Positions 34,779-44,188 are shown, numbered from the stretch's first letter. The stretch is 64,000 bases of DNA from Clostridiales bacterium (GCA_018366495.1 JAGZHZ010000003.1:1-64000); one strand, 5' to 3'. Notes: generated from the sequence alone by a model not told the origin. Made by a program: numbers and translations.

Positions 34779-36053
34779 TTAACCTTTTTTGCATCTTTCT
34801 GCAATTTGATTCGCTTTTTCATAAATCTTTTCCGGATCTTCTCCTACAGAAAATTCTCCATTTTGATAAAGAATCTTACCATTTACCATTGTCAAGGCCA
34901 CATTTTGTTTGCTTCCGCTGTAGACAAGGTTTTTCGTCAGATTATTAATTGGCTGCATATTTGGCTGATGCAGATCAATCAAAATCAAATCTGCCAATTT
35001 TCCTTCTGCAATTGTATCACAGTCAAACAGCCGCATCGCTTTCGCACTTCCTGTTGTCGCCATAAACAGAACTTGATTTGCATCTACGCAGGAGGCATCT
35101 TTTTCTCTCAGTTTTGCAAGTCCTGTCGTCAGGAACATCTCACGGAACATATCAAGACAGTTATTGCTTGCTGGTCCATCTGTTCCGATTCCAATATTGA
35201 TTCCCATTTCCATCATCTGCCGAATTGGTGCGATTCCACTTGCCAGTTTTGTATTGGATCCCGGATTTGTCACAACAGACATTCCTCTTTCCCGGAAAAT
35301 TTTCAGATCTTCTTCATTGACCCAGACACAGTGATATCCGCCGCCGCCATAATTGAACATTCCCAGACTGTCCAGATAAGCAGTCGGTGTCTTGCCATGG
35401 CGTTCCATACATCCTTTTGTCTCTTCTTCTGTCTCAGACATATGTGTATACACCGGCGCATGGTACGTCTCTGCCAGCTGAGCCAGCTCCTTCATCAGCT
35501 GTTCCGACGCCGTATATTCTGCGTGAAGTCCCAGTTCAAACCGGATTAATTCATGGAAATGATTATAGTGCTCGTACCATTTCTCCAATTCCTGAACGGA
35601 CTGCGAAAAATTGTTCACTCCGCCCACCATGACGGTTCGAAATCCCATATCCACAGATGCCTGAGCAATCGTGTCCGGCGTCAGGTACATATCAAAATTG
35701 GAAGTGATACCACTTGTCAGATATTCCAGAATCGCCAGCTTGGAAAGATCATAAATATCATCCGGGGTCAGTTTTGCCTCCATCGGAAATACCTGTTTGT
35801 TTAACCAATCAAGAAGAGGCAGGTCGTCTGCATAGGAGCGCAGAAATGTCATCGCTGAATGCGTATGTGCATTTTTAAATCCCGGCATCAGCAGATTTCC
35901 TTTTCCATCAATCTCACAATCAAATTTTTCTTTCTCTTCTTTTGGTTTTCCTACGCATATAATACGATTTCCTTCTACCCAGACTTCTCCTTCTAAAATT
36001 TCAAATTCCGGGCCTTTCGTCAAAATCTTGACATTATAAAAACGTGTATTCAT
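34779..36053 (-). CDS. 5'-Deoxyadenosine / MTA / SAH-type deaminase (amidohydrolase)
   Basis: Zinc or iron amidohydrolase, 424 aa. Metal ligands: NAHTHSAMTFLRSYADDLPL near 66, GLHAEYTASEQ, VYTHMSETEEE, and IGIGTDGPASNN near 300. This set (especially AHTHSAM...DDLPL and the GTDGxASNN motif) is that of the MtaD/DadD group, which deaminates 5'-methylthioadenosine, S-adenosylhomocysteine, 5'-deoxyadenosine or adenosine. It is last of the salvage genes in the run with a nucleoside importer, purine nucleoside phosphorylase and an MtnA-type isomerase. Exact substrate cannot be decided from sequence; context favours 5'-deoxyadenosine or MTA. Confidence 0.85.
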   Translation of the reverse strand: MNTRFYNVKILTKGPEFEILEGEVWVEGNRIICVGKPKEEKEKFDCEIDGKGNLLMPGFKNAHTHSAMTFLRSYADDLPLLDWLNKQVFPMEAKLTPDDIYDLSKLAILEYLTSGITSNFDMYLTPDTIAQASVDMGFRTVMVGGVNNFSQSVQELEKWYEHYNHFHELIRFELGLHAEYTASEQLMKELAQLAETYHAPVYTHMSETEEETKGCMERHGKTPTAYLDSLGMFNYGGGGYHCVWVNEEDLKIFRERGMSVVTNPGSNTKLASGIAPIRQMMEMGINIGIGTDGPASNNCLDMFREMFLTTGLAKLREKDASCVDANQVLFMATTGSAKAMRLFDCDTIAEGKLADLILIDLHQPNMQPINNLTKNLVYSGSKQNVALTMVNGKILYQNGEFSVGEDPEKIYEKANQIAERCKKG

Positions 36054-36077
36054 TTTTTACGCCTCATTTCTTCTATT

Positions 36078-37037
36078 TTACCGTTTTCCTTTATCATAAA
36101 TTTCTCCCAAAGCACGCGGTGCCTGATTATGTTTTGAGAAGAAAATCAACAGCAGCAGCGTCATAACGTATGGCAGGGTCATGACAAGGTCAGAATAACT
36201 GCTTGGCATCTGAAGCTGTTTGACAAGGAAATATCCGCCTGATCTTGCAAATCCGAAAATTAAAACAGCACCCAGCGTTGGAAGAATCTTCCAGTTTCCA
36301 AAAATCATTGCAGCAATGGCAAGATATCCATATCCCACATAAATACTGGATGAGAAATTTGCGGAGATTGAATATGCAAAACAGATTCCGGCAAGTCCGG
36401 ACAGCGCTCCTGATACCATGACAGCAATCAGTCTGACTCTTCCCACATTGATTCCTGCCGCGTCCACAGCATGAGGGTTATCGCCGCACGCTCTTAAATG
36501 CAGTCCAAAACGTGTCTTATACAGCACATACCATGCAATCACTGCTACTACAATAATAATAAATTCAAACGGATAAATCTGCTGAAAAATACCTCCAATT
36601 ACAGGAATTTCAGAAAGCACCGGGATTGTGATACGCTCTGAAACACCCAGTACAAATTTATCTGATGTTGCTCCAAATACACTTTTGTTGATTGCTTTTG
36701 TCAAAAATGCAGTCAGCGCCATTCCTAAAATGTTAATTACAACGCCGCTGATTACCTGATTGGCTTTGAACTTAATACAAAGCAGTGCATGAAGCATTGC
36801 ATAAACCATACCTCCCAGCATTGCAAAGAGCAGCGCTCCATAAAATGGGATCTGTGAGCTTGTTCCAAGCCACTGCATCATAAAAACTGCAGAAAGTGCT
36901 CCGACAAATGCACCGACACCTTGCAGTCCTTCCAACGCCAGATTCGTAATTCCGCTTCTCTCAGAATAAATGCCGCCGATTGCCATGATGAATAAAGGCA
37001 GTGCAAAAGAAAGACCATCAATAAAAATCGTATTCAT
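36078..37037 (-). CDS. nupQ: Nucleoside ABC transporter permease (NupQ type)
   Basis: 319 aa membrane protein of the branched-chain/nucleoside (BPD_transp_2) permease family. MNTIFIDGLSFALPLFIMAIGGIYSERSGITNLALEGL-type start, VISGVVINILGMALTAFLT, and HLRACGDNPHAVDAAGINVGRVR (the cytoplasmic loop facing the ATPase) are typical of NupQ. It abuts nupP (stop and start codons adjacent) and would form a heterodimeric channel with it. Confidence 0.9.
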   Translation of the reverse strand: MNTIFIDGLSFALPLFIMAIGGIYSERSGITNLALEGLQGVGAFVGALSAVFMMQWLGTSSQIPFYGALLFAMLGGMVYAMLHALLCIKFKANQVISGVVINILGMALTAFLTKAINKSVFGATSDKFVLGVSERITIPVLSEIPVIGGIFQQIYPFEFIIIVVAVIAWYVLYKTRFGLHLRACGDNPHAVDAAGINVGRVRLIAVMVSGALSGLAGICFAYSISANFSSSIYVGYGYLAIAAMIFGNWKILPTLGAVLIFGFARSGGYFLVKQLQMPSSYSDLVMTLPYVMTLLLLIFFSKHNQAPRALGEIYDKGKR

Positions 37038-38132
37038 TTATTTGTCCTCCTTTCTTCTCTTTGCAATATATCGGATGTACGCGCTGCATGCGCTGAACAG
37101 AAGAATAATTCCTGTGATAACAGATACAATTTCTGCCTGTACACCAGATGTCGAACTCATATAAGTACTTCCCTTACTGATCGTTGTGATCATGAAAGAA
37201 GAAAATAAAACTCCGATTGGATTACTGTTTCCCAAAAGTGATACAGCGATCGCATCAAATCCCATGCTCGGCAGAACTCCCGGCTGAATTGATCCATAGT
37301 ATCCCATATAATATGTGATTCCGGCAAGTCCTGCAAGCGCTCCTGATATTACCATTGAAAAAATCATTGTTTTTCCGACCTTGATTCCAGCATACTGTGC
37401 TGCTGTTCTGCTCATACCAACCGTCTTAATCTCATATCCAAGCGTTGTTTTTTTCACTAAAAAGTAGACGCAAACAGCTGCAATCACTGCCAGCGGAAAT
37501 GCAAGCGGTATATCAATTTTTAAATTTCCAATCTCCGTATTCATCATCGTCCATCGCGAAGAAGCGCTGATTGCTTTCGACTGTCTGGAAATCGGATCAA
37601 CATACTGTGTCTTGATAAAAAAGCTGATAATGTACTGTGCAATATAGTTCAGCATAATGGAGGAAACGACTTCATTGATATTAAACTTATATTTCAAGAA
37701 GCCGATCAGACCTCCCACAATGGCTCCCACTACAAGACCGATCAGCAGTGCCAATGGTTTTGCAATTCCCGCTGAGAGACTGCTGTATCCTACAATCAGA
37801 GTCGATATAAACCCAGCTGCAAGCATCTGTCCTGAAACACCGATATTAAACAGTCCTGCCTTAAATGCCACAGCCACTGAAAGCGCTGCAAAAATCATCG
37901 GCGTCAGTGCATTTAAAAAGCTTGTAAAGTCCGTCAGCATACTCTTATATCCCGCATAGGTAGGCTTTGGCAGGATTCCACATCCCTGCAGCAAATTCAT
38001 ATATGCAGTGAGCGGATTGTATCCCAGGCAGGCCATGATCAAAGCGCCTGCAAGCAAACCGATCAGAACGGCAAACAGAGGTACGGCGATCGGAGCTGTC
38101 TTATCATTACTCAACAAATTATCTTTTTTCAT
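37038..38132 (-). CDS. nupP: Nucleoside ABC transporter permease (NupP type)
   Basis: 364 aa, the other BPD_transp_2 permease. FKAGLFNIGVSGQMLAAGF, NEVVSSIMLNYIAQYI and EIKTVGMSRTAAQYAGIKVGK are NupP-type blocks. The start overlaps the end of the ATPase gene by 14 bases. Substrates of the characterised relatives are purine nucleosides, which fits the neighbouring deaminase and phosphorylase. Confidence 0.9.
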   Translation of the reverse strand: MKKDNLLSNDKTAPIAVPLFAVLIGLLAGALIMACLGYNPLTAYMNLLQGCGILPKPTYAGYKSMLTDFTSFLNALTPMIFAALSVAVAFKAGLFNIGVSGQMLAAGFISTLIVGYSSLSAGIAKPLALLIGLVVGAIVGGLIGFLKYKFNINEVVSSIMLNYIAQYIISFFIKTQYVDPISRQSKAISASSRWTMMNTEIGNLKIDIPLAFPLAVIAAVCVYFLVKKTTLGYEIKTVGMSRTAAQYAGIKVGKTMIFSMVISGALAGLAGITYYMGYYGSIQPGVLPSMGFDAIAVSLLGNSNPIGVLFSSFMITTISKGSTYMSSTSGVQAEIVSVITGIILLFSACSAYIRYIAKRRKEDK

Positions 38133-39663
38133 GCTGTTTTACCCCCATCATAAATTCTCCTACTTCATGTGTTGTGAGAGATTTTGCATCTGCAATTTTC
38201 TGAATCTCTCCGTTATAAATTACAGCAATGGTATCGGCACAATTCATAATCTCATCCAGCTCCAGAGAAATCAGTAAAATTGCTTTTCCTTTGTCTCTCT
38301 CCCCGATAATCTGCTTATGAATCTTTTCGATTGCTCCTATATCCAGCCCTCGCGTCGGCTGAACAAAAATCAGCAGAGAAGAATCCATTTCAATCTCTCG
38401 CGCAATAATCGCTTTTTGCTGATTCCCGCCGCTCATAGACCGGACAACAGTTTTATTTCCCTGTCCGCTTCGGACATCATATTTTTCAATCAGCTCAGAG
38501 CTGTATTTGGAAAATTCTTCCTGTTTTAAAATCCCGTTTTTAGAAAATGGTTCTTTAAAGTAGCTCTTCATTCCCATATTTTCTTCCAACATAAAGTCCA
38601 GAACCAGACCATATCTCTGTCTGTCTTCCGGTATATACGAAATCCCTTCCAGTGTCCTTTTACGGATACTTTCATGGGTGATATCTTTTCCGTTTAATAA
38701 AATTCGTCCGCCTGCGGCTGGGAGCAGTCCTGCGATTGCATCCGCAAGCTCTACCTGTCCGTTTCCAGACACTCCTGCGATCGCCAGAATTTCTCCTGCG
38801 CGGATCGAAAAAGAAACATTTTTTACAACCTGAAAATGGTTTTCATTTTCAACACAGAGATTTTCGACTTGAAGCACAACTTCTTTAAAATCAGGCTCCT
38901 TTTTTTCTACCTCAAATGTAACTTCTCTTCCAACCATCAAGTTTGCCATCTGTTTTGTGGATGTCGTCTTTACATCCAATACATCCACCAATTTTCCTCT
39001 GCACAAGATTGCGCAGCGGTCCGCTACTTTTTTTATTTCTTCCAGTTTATGTGTAATTAAAATAATCGTCTTGCCGTTGTCACGCAGTCCTTTTATGATT
39101 TCCAGCAAAAATTCAATTTCCTGCGGTGTCAGAACGGCTGTCGGCTCGTCAAAAATTAAGATCTCTGCCTCCCGATATAACATTTTTAAAATTTCCACAC
39201 GCTGCTGAATCGAAACATTGACTTCACTGATCTTTTTTGTGGGATCCACTTCCAGACCATATTGTTTGGAAAGCTTTGCAATTTTCTCATTTGCCCCTTT
39301 TTTATCTACATAAGGAAACAAACCCAAGAATTTTTTTTGCGGTTCAATCCCCATAATAATATTTTCTGCGATTGTATAGTCCTGCACTAATTTAAAATGC
39401 TGATGTACCATCCCAATGCTTAGTTTTGTAGCATACGTCGGAGAAGCAATTTTTTCTTTTTTTCCATGAATATAAATTTCCCCTTCATCCGGCTCATACA
39501 TTCCAAACAACATACTCATCAAAGTCGATTTGCCGGCGCCATTTTCTCCCAGAAGTGCATAGATTTCACCTTTTTTGATCTGTATGGATACATCACTGTT
39601 GGCTACAATCCCAGGGAAACGCTTTGTAATATGCCTCATCTCCACAATGTACTCTTCCTGCAT
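38119..39663 (-). CDS. nupO: Nucleoside ABC transporter ATP-binding protein (NupO type)
   Basis: 514 aa with two ABC cassettes, as in sugar and nucleoside importers. First cassette: Walker A GENGAGKS near 37-44 and LIFDEPTAVLTPQE; second cassette: GVSGNGQVEL in place of a canonical Walker A, signature SGGNQQKAI and Walker B LIFVQPTRGLDIGA, where the usual Glu is Gln. The asymmetric second P-loop is normal for this family. About 146 bp from bmpA, with an attenuator-like terminator in between. Confidence 0.92.
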   Translation of the reverse strand: MQEEYIVEMRHITKRFPGIVANSDVSIQIKKGEIYALLGENGAGKSTLMSMLFGMYEPDEGEIYIHGKKEKIASPTYATKLSIGMVHQHFKLVQDYTIAENIIMGIEPQKKFLGLFPYVDKKGANEKIAKLSKQYGLEVDPTKKISEVNVSIQQRVEILKMLYREAEILIFDEPTAVLTPQEIEFLLEIIKGLRDNGKTIILITHKLEEIKKVADRCAILCRGKLVDVLDVKTTSTKQMANLMVGREVTFEVEKKEPDFKEVVLQVENLCVENENHFQVVKNVSFSIRAGEILAIAGVSGNGQVELADAIAGLLPAAGGRILLNGKDITHESIRKRTLEGISYIPEDRQRYGLVLDFMLEENMGMKSYFKEPFSKNGILKQEEFSKYSSELIEKYDVRSGQGNKTVVRSMSGGNQQKAIIAREIEMDSSLLIFVQPTRGLDIGAIEKIHKQIIGERDKGKAILLISLELDEIMNCADTIAVIYNGEIQKIADAKSLTTHEVGEFMMGVKQHEKR

Positions 39664-39744
39664 ATATTTATCTTCTCCTTATTTTTCCTGATCTCTGCCT
39701 CCCGGCACTCATAATTTCTGCAAATTTTTCTTACTAAGAAAAGA

Positions 39745-39799
39745 AAGGACTGTCACAAAACAATCCAAACTGTAAATTCTTTGTTTTGAGACAGCCCTT
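39745..39799 (-). terminator. Intra-operon terminator after bmpA
   Basis: AAGGACTGTCACAAAACAA (39745-39763) pairs with TTGTTTTGAGACAGCCCTT (39781-39799) with two mismatches, and the minus strand continues with TTTCTTTT. It lies between bmpA and the ATPase gene, so it probably lets the binding protein be made in excess over the membrane parts. Confidence 0.78.
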
Positions 39800-39809
39800 A
39801 TTTCCTGTA

Positions 39810-41003
39810 TTAGTTCAGTCCTGGAAAGTCTTCTGGAGTATATCCGTTAAAGTTTGCAGCCGGTACGATTGTTCCGTCTTTTACCAATGGATAAACCTCA
39901 TCCAGTTTTTCCAGTGTATCTTCAGAAAGCTGGTGTCTTCCTTCCTCTTTTACATATCCGGTAGAATCTGTATCTGCCTTCAGCAGTGCATTTTCACCTT
40001 TAAATGTTCCCTCTACGATTGCATTCAGCTGTTTTTCTACGTTTACATCCATCACTTTTAATGCTGATGTCAAAATGATATTTGTGTCGCCGTTTGCTCC
40101 ATCGTCATACTGGTCAACATCACATCCGATTACTTTTACGCCTTCTGCTTCTTTTGCTGCTGTAAATACACCATTTCCTGATCCGCCTGCTGCTACAAAC
40201 ATAATGTCAACGCCTTCAGAGATCAACGTGCTTCCGACAATCTTTCCTGTAGCTTCATCTGCAAAGCTTCCAACATAGTTTCCGCCGATTTCTGTATTTG
40301 TCACGTCTGTTCCTGCATAAGATGGCAATTCTACGATTTCTGCATCTGCTCCTAATTTTGCATTTGCATAATTAACGCCAGATTCAAATCCATACTGATA
40401 GTTTACATTAGAAGGATAAGCAATTCCATTTACAACTGCCACTTTATTTGTCTCTGTCTCAAGAGCTGCTGCAACTCCTGCAAAGAAACCGCTTTCCTGC
40501 TCTGCAAATGTCATGGCATATACATTGTCAAGCTCTACTTCTGCTCCTTCTGCATCGGTTGGGTTGGAATCTACTAAAATAAATTTTACATCCGGGTTAT
40601 CCTGTGCAATACTTCCAATTCCTGCAAACTGGAAACCACAGCAAACAATCACATCATAATCTGCTACAATATCAGCTACTGCCTGAATAGCTGCCGCTAC
40701 GTCTCCTGTCTCTTCTTTGACAGCCTGTACGGTTGCATCCGGATGAGATTCAATAAAGCTTAAAATTCCTTCATAATTATTCTGGTTAAAGCTTCCGTCA
40801 TCCACGCCGGATGGACTGCTGACAATCGCAATCTTTAATCCTTCGCCGGATTTTGTTGTTTCTTTTTCATTTTCTTTGACTGTAGCAGCTTCTGTTGTTG
40901 TTTCTGTCTGCTTTTCTGTCTCTTTCTCGTCTTTTCCGCAGCCTGCTGTCATAGCAGCCACCATGGATACGCAAAGCAATACACTCACTAATTTCTTCTT
41001 CAT
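39810..41003 (-). CDS. bmpA: BMP-family nucleoside-binding lipoprotein
   Basis: Extracellular substrate-binding protein of the nucleoside importer, about 397 aa. The start is at 41003 (MKKKLVSVLLC) with AAGGAGGATTATTC upstream; the frame extends to 41042 without support. Lipobox MTAGC, then a Glu/Thr-rich linker. The BMP domain has IAIVSSPSGVDDGSFNQNNYEGI, GFQFAGIGSIAQDNPDVKF, MTFAEQESGFFAGVAAAL and VAAGGSGNGVFTAAKE. These are PnrA/BmpA-type motifs for purine nucleosides. Confidence 0.93.
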   Translation of the reverse strand: MKKKLVSVLLCVSMVAAMTAGCGKDEKETEKQTETTTEAATVKENEKETTKSGEGLKIAIVSSPSGVDDGSFNQNNYEGILSFIESHPDATVQAVKEETGDVAAAIQAVADIVADYDVIVCCGFQFAGIGSIAQDNPDVKFILVDSNPTDAEGAEVELDNVYAMTFAEQESGFFAGVAAALETETNKVAVVNGIAYPSNVNYQYGFESGVNYANAKLGADAEIVELPSYAGTDVTNTEIGGNYVGSFADEATGKIVGSTLISEGVDIMFVAAGGSGNGVFTAAKEAEGVKVIGCDVDQYDDGANGDTNIILTSALKVMDVNVEKQLNAIVEGTFKGENALLKADTDSTGYVKEEGRHQLSEDTLEKLDEVYPLVKDGTIVPAANFNGYTPEDFPGLN

Positions 41004-41085
41004 GAATAATCCTCCTTTTTTGTGCCAAAATGCACATTCCAATGCAGGGAAACCCCTTGTACGAACACTTTTATTGTACTACGAT

Positions 41086-42165
41086 TCAATCAATCTGTAA
41101 AGCAGACTTTCTTTTTGCTTCTGCAAGACTCACTTCATAAGGAGCACGGCAGATTCCATATTCTGTCACAATTCCACTGATCAGATTGTGATCTGTCACA
41201 TCAAATGCAGGATTGTAACATTTTACTTCATCCAGAGCCATCGGCTCTTTATAGAATTTACTCTTGATCTCTTCCATACTGCGCTGCTCAATCACAATGT
41301 CATCTCCTGTTTTACACGTCAGATCAATCGTAGATGTCGGTCCCAGAACATAGAATGGAATTCCATAGTGTTTTGCCAGAATTGCGACTCCGCTTGTCCC
41401 AATTTTGTTTGCAGTATCACCATTTTCGGCAATTCGGTCACATCCGACAAGGCAGGCCTGAACCCATCCGTTTTTCATCACGATGCTTGCCATATTATCG
41501 CAGATCAAAGTCACGTCTATACCGCCTTTCTGCAGCTCATACGATGTCAGGCGTGCTCCCTGCAGCAGAGGTCTTGTCTCATCTGCGAACACATGGAAGT
41601 TCATACCTTTTTCTTTTCCTAAGAATAATGGTCCCAGTGCCGTTCCGTATTTCGATGTAGCAAGAGGTCCTGCATTGCAGTGTGTCAAAATGCCGTCCCC
41701 GTCTTTCAGCAAAGACAGTCCGTACTCAGAAATCTTTCTGCACATTTCAATATCTTCCTGCTGGATTTTTTTAGCTTCCTGCTTCAGGATTTCCACCACT
41801 TCCGGCACACTTTTTTCTCTGTTTGACAGCATGGTACGTTCCATTCTGTTCAAAGCCCAGCTTAAATTCACCGCTGTTGGTCTGGAAGAATTTAAGTATT
41901 CTTTCTCTTCTTTCATCTCCCTTTCAAACAGTTCCATCGGTTTTTCCTCTTTTGCCTTTGCAAGACAGTAATAGCAATAAGCCGCACAGATTCCAATCGC
42001 CGGCGCTCCTCTGACTTTCAGTTCAAAAATAGCATCGTACATTTGCTTTAATGTCTCAAGCTCCAGATACTCCGTCACATTCGGCAGCTTGGTCTGATCA
42101 ATGATCAGTACGCTCTTTTCCTCTTTTCCAAGAAGCACATTTTCTGTTCCAAATTCGTTTGTCAT
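41086..42165 (-). CDS. mtnA: S-methyl-5-thioribose-1-phosphate isomerase family protein (MtnA type)
   Basis: About 359 aa. Start ATG at 42165 (MTNEFG) because GGAGG lies 5 bases upstream; a TTG at 42177 overlaps that site. The family signatures LKVRGAPAIGICAAY, THCNAGPLATSKYG (catalytic Cys), ADETRPLLQGARLTSYEL and GCDRIAENGDTANKIGT (catalytic Asp) are all present. It isomerises 5-methylthioribose-1-phosphate, 5-deoxyribose-1-phosphate or ribose-1-phosphate derivatives. No mtnK, mtnB, mtnC or mtnD is in the window, which argues against the classical methionine salvage path here. Confidence 0.92.
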   Translation of the reverse strand: MTNEFGTENVLLGKEEKSVLIIDQTKLPNVTEYLELETLKQMYDAIFELKVRGAPAIGICAAYCYYCLAKAKEEKPMELFEREMKEEKEYLNSSRPTAVNLSWALNRMERTMLSNREKSVPEVVEILKQEAKKIQQEDIEMCRKISEYGLSLLKDGDGILTHCNAGPLATSKYGTALGPLFLGKEKGMNFHVFADETRPLLQGARLTSYELQKGGIDVTLICDNMASIVMKNGWVQACLVGCDRIAENGDTANKIGTSGVAILAKHYGIPFYVLGPTSTIDLTCKTGDDIVIEQRSMEEIKSKFYKEPMALDEVKCYNPAFDVTDHNLISGIVTEYGICRAPYEVSLAEAKRKSALQID

Positions 42166-42210
42166 ATCTTCCTCCAAAAAACATATTTTGTTTTTTATTT
42201 ACTGATTCTT

Positions 42211-43143
42211 TTACTCAGAGATCGAAAATCCTGCTTTGAAAGCATTAGAAGAGAATGCTTTTTCAAAATCCTCCAGCCGATGCAGTTCAATTTCCGGCAG
42301 TTCAATTTTCCTCTTCCGCAACAAGTGAAGCGCCGGTTCAAAAGGACCGCATCTGCTTCCCTTTATCGTAATTTCATGGACAGTCAGATCACTCAAATTG
42401 ATGGATACTTCCCCTGCATATGTACTCTTCAGCACAATAGTTCCCTGATGCCTTACAATCTCTTTTGCCAGCAAAATACCTTCTTTTTTGCCTGAGGCCT
42501 CAATGACAATCTCATAGGTATCCTCCGGCTCCATTGTGGTCTCTGCATATGGACGAAACTTTTCCAGTTTTTCTTCATGGCGTCCAATCACTGTCACTCT
42601 TGCCCCTGTCATAGCCACAACTTGGGCAATCAGAAAAGCAAGTCTTCCGTCTCCGATGATTGCGCAGTGCTCTTCCGGTCTGATATGAACCTGAGACAGG
42701 ACTTCCAAGGCAGCAGCCAGCGGTTCCGTAAAAATTGCCCGTTCTGTCGGAAGATCCCACGGCACAATGTGCAGCAAATGAGTCGCAATCGTCATATATT
42801 CCGCAAAGCATCCATCTTTTTGTTCCAGTCCGAGCACTTTCCGTTCCTCACAATGCTTCTCTCTTCCGCTTCTGCAGTAAACGCAGTGACCGCATCCTGC
42901 ATTGATCTCTCCCACTACGCGTTTTCCTATCAGCTGTTCCTGATCCGATTCTTCCACAATGCCGACAAACTCATGTCCCATCACTCCGGTAAATCCAGAC
43001 TTATATCCTCTTAATATCTCCTTGTCAGTACTGCACACAGCACTCATTAAAATCCGGACAAGACTCTCTCCTGCCTCTGGAACCGGTTTATCCAAATCGT
43101 CTCGAAATGCCGCCTTTGTCCCGTCAAAATAAACCGCCTTCAT
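42211..43143 (-). CDS. Zinc-binding medium-chain dehydrogenase (alcohol dehydrogenase-like)
   Basis: 310 aa. Catalytic zinc ligands Cys37-like in SAVCSTDKE and GHEFVG (His-Glu); structural zinc Cys residues in CGHCVYCRSGREKHC. The nucleotide-binding turn is IIGDGRLAF, close to the usual GxGxxG. It is shorter than typical members (about 340). Between the phosphorylase and the isomerase genes; in the salvage pathway it could reduce the aldehyde formed after aldol cleavage (acetaldehyde or methylthioacetaldehyde). That role is inference. Confidence 0.85.
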   Translation of the reverse strand: MKAVYFDGTKAAFRDDLDKPVPEAGESLVRILMSAVCSTDKEILRGYKSGFTGVMGHEFVGIVEESDQEQLIGKRVVGEINAGCGHCVYCRSGREKHCEERKVLGLEQKDGCFAEYMTIATHLLHIVPWDLPTERAIFTEPLAAALEVLSQVHIRPEEHCAIIGDGRLAFLIAQVVAMTGARVTVIGRHEEKLEKFRPYAETTMEPEDTYEIVIEASGKKEGILLAKEIVRHQGTIVLKSTYAGEVSINLSDLTVHEITIKGSRCGPFEPALHLLRKRKIELPEIELHRLEDFEKAFSSNAFKAGFSISE

Positions 43144-43161
43144 ACGTTCCCTTCTTCCTTT

Positions 43162-44004
43162 TTATTTTTCATCCAACAGTTTGTTTATTCCCACGATTGT
43201 TTTCGTGACAAGTGCTTTAAACAGAGGCGCCACACGATCCGCGGTCTCCTGTACTTCAATATGAGTCAATGGATGATCTGTCATGCCGCATCCCAGATTT
43301 GAAATGCAGGAAATACCGCAGATCTTCATTCCCATATGATTTGCTGCAACAGCTTCACATGCCGTGCTCATTCCCACAGCATCTCCTCCTAAGATTCTGC
43401 ACATCCGCACTTCTGCCGGCGTCTCAAAATTCGGTCCTGACAACTGTACATATGTTCCTTCTTTTAAAGCAATGCCCAGTTCCCCTGCTGCAGCGCGAAT
43501 CACATGCTGAAGATCTTTATCATAAATCTCACTCATATCAGGGAAACGCATTCCCAGCTTTTCTTCGTTTGGTCCAATCAGAGGAGACGGCACAAAATTG
43601 CTGATCTGATCAGTAATCATCATAAAGTCGCCTGCCTGAAAATCAAAATTGACACCTCCGGCTGCATTTGTCAGAAACAGGACTTCTGCTCCCATCATTT
43701 TCATCAAACGCGTCGGAAGAACCACGTCACTGATCGGATATCCTTCATAATAGTGAACTCTTCCTTGCATAATGACAACCGGCACATTTTCCACATATCC
43801 GAATAAAAAACGACCCTTATGTCCTTGCACAGTGGAAACTGGAAATCCGTCAATATCATGGTAATCAAGTACCTGTTCAATCTGTATGCTGTCTCCATAA
43901 TCACCAAGTCCTGATCCCAGCACCAATGCCACTTTCGGAACAAAATCAACTTTTTTACGCACACTCTCATAACATTTCATTAATTTTTCATATACCTGAT
44001 TCAT
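43162..44004 (-). CDS. Purine nucleoside phosphorylase (PNP-I type)
   Basis: 280 aa trimeric type. VALVLGSGLGDYGDSI, VQGHKGRFLFGYV, MQGRVHYYEGYP, LTNAAGGVNFDFQAGDFM, LSGPNFETPAEVRM and GMSTACEAVAANHMG are PNP-I motifs. The enzyme splits inosine- and guanosine-type nucleosides with phosphate; adenosine is a poor substrate for the group, which agrees with a deaminase working first. First gene of the run; AGGAGGACACG precedes its ATG. It could equally serve plain inosine/guanosine salvage. Confidence 0.92.
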   Translation of the reverse strand: MNQVYEKLMKCYESVRKKVDFVPKVALVLGSGLGDYGDSIQIEQVLDYHDIDGFPVSTVQGHKGRFLFGYVENVPVVIMQGRVHYYEGYPISDVVLPTRLMKMMGAEVLFLTNAAGGVNFDFQAGDFMMITDQISNFVPSPLIGPNEEKLGMRFPDMSEIYDKDLQHVIRAAAGELGIALKEGTYVQLSGPNFETPAEVRMCRILGGDAVGMSTACEAVAANHMGMKICGISCISNLGCGMTDHPLTHIEVQETADRVAPLFKALVTKTIVGINKLLDEK

Positions 44005-44075
44005 CGTGTCCTCCTTTATTCATGCAAAATCAGCTTTTTCTGCCAATACCATATTCTTTTGTTTCTTTATCAGTA

Positions 44076-44104
44076 TAGCAGAAAATTGAAAATTTGCCCA
44101 CCCC
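44076..44104 (-). promoter_or_regulatory. Weak candidate promoter of the nucleoside salvage operon
   Basis: A good -10 TATACT on the minus strand about 75-80 bp upstream of the phosphorylase, with a poor -35 (TGGGCA) 17 bases before it. No purine riboswitch was recognised in this leader. Confidence 0.4.
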
Positions 44105-44188
44105 TATTCTTTTTTTCAATCAAATTTAAGAAAAACGCAAAAAAAAGCGGAAACCGTTTCTTTCCTGACCAGTTTCCGCTCGTTTTTC

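Noticed and set aside
44005..44188. Purine riboswitch before the nucleoside phosphorylase
   Set aside because: The conserved three-way junction core sequence is not seen; only a weak promoter is visible.
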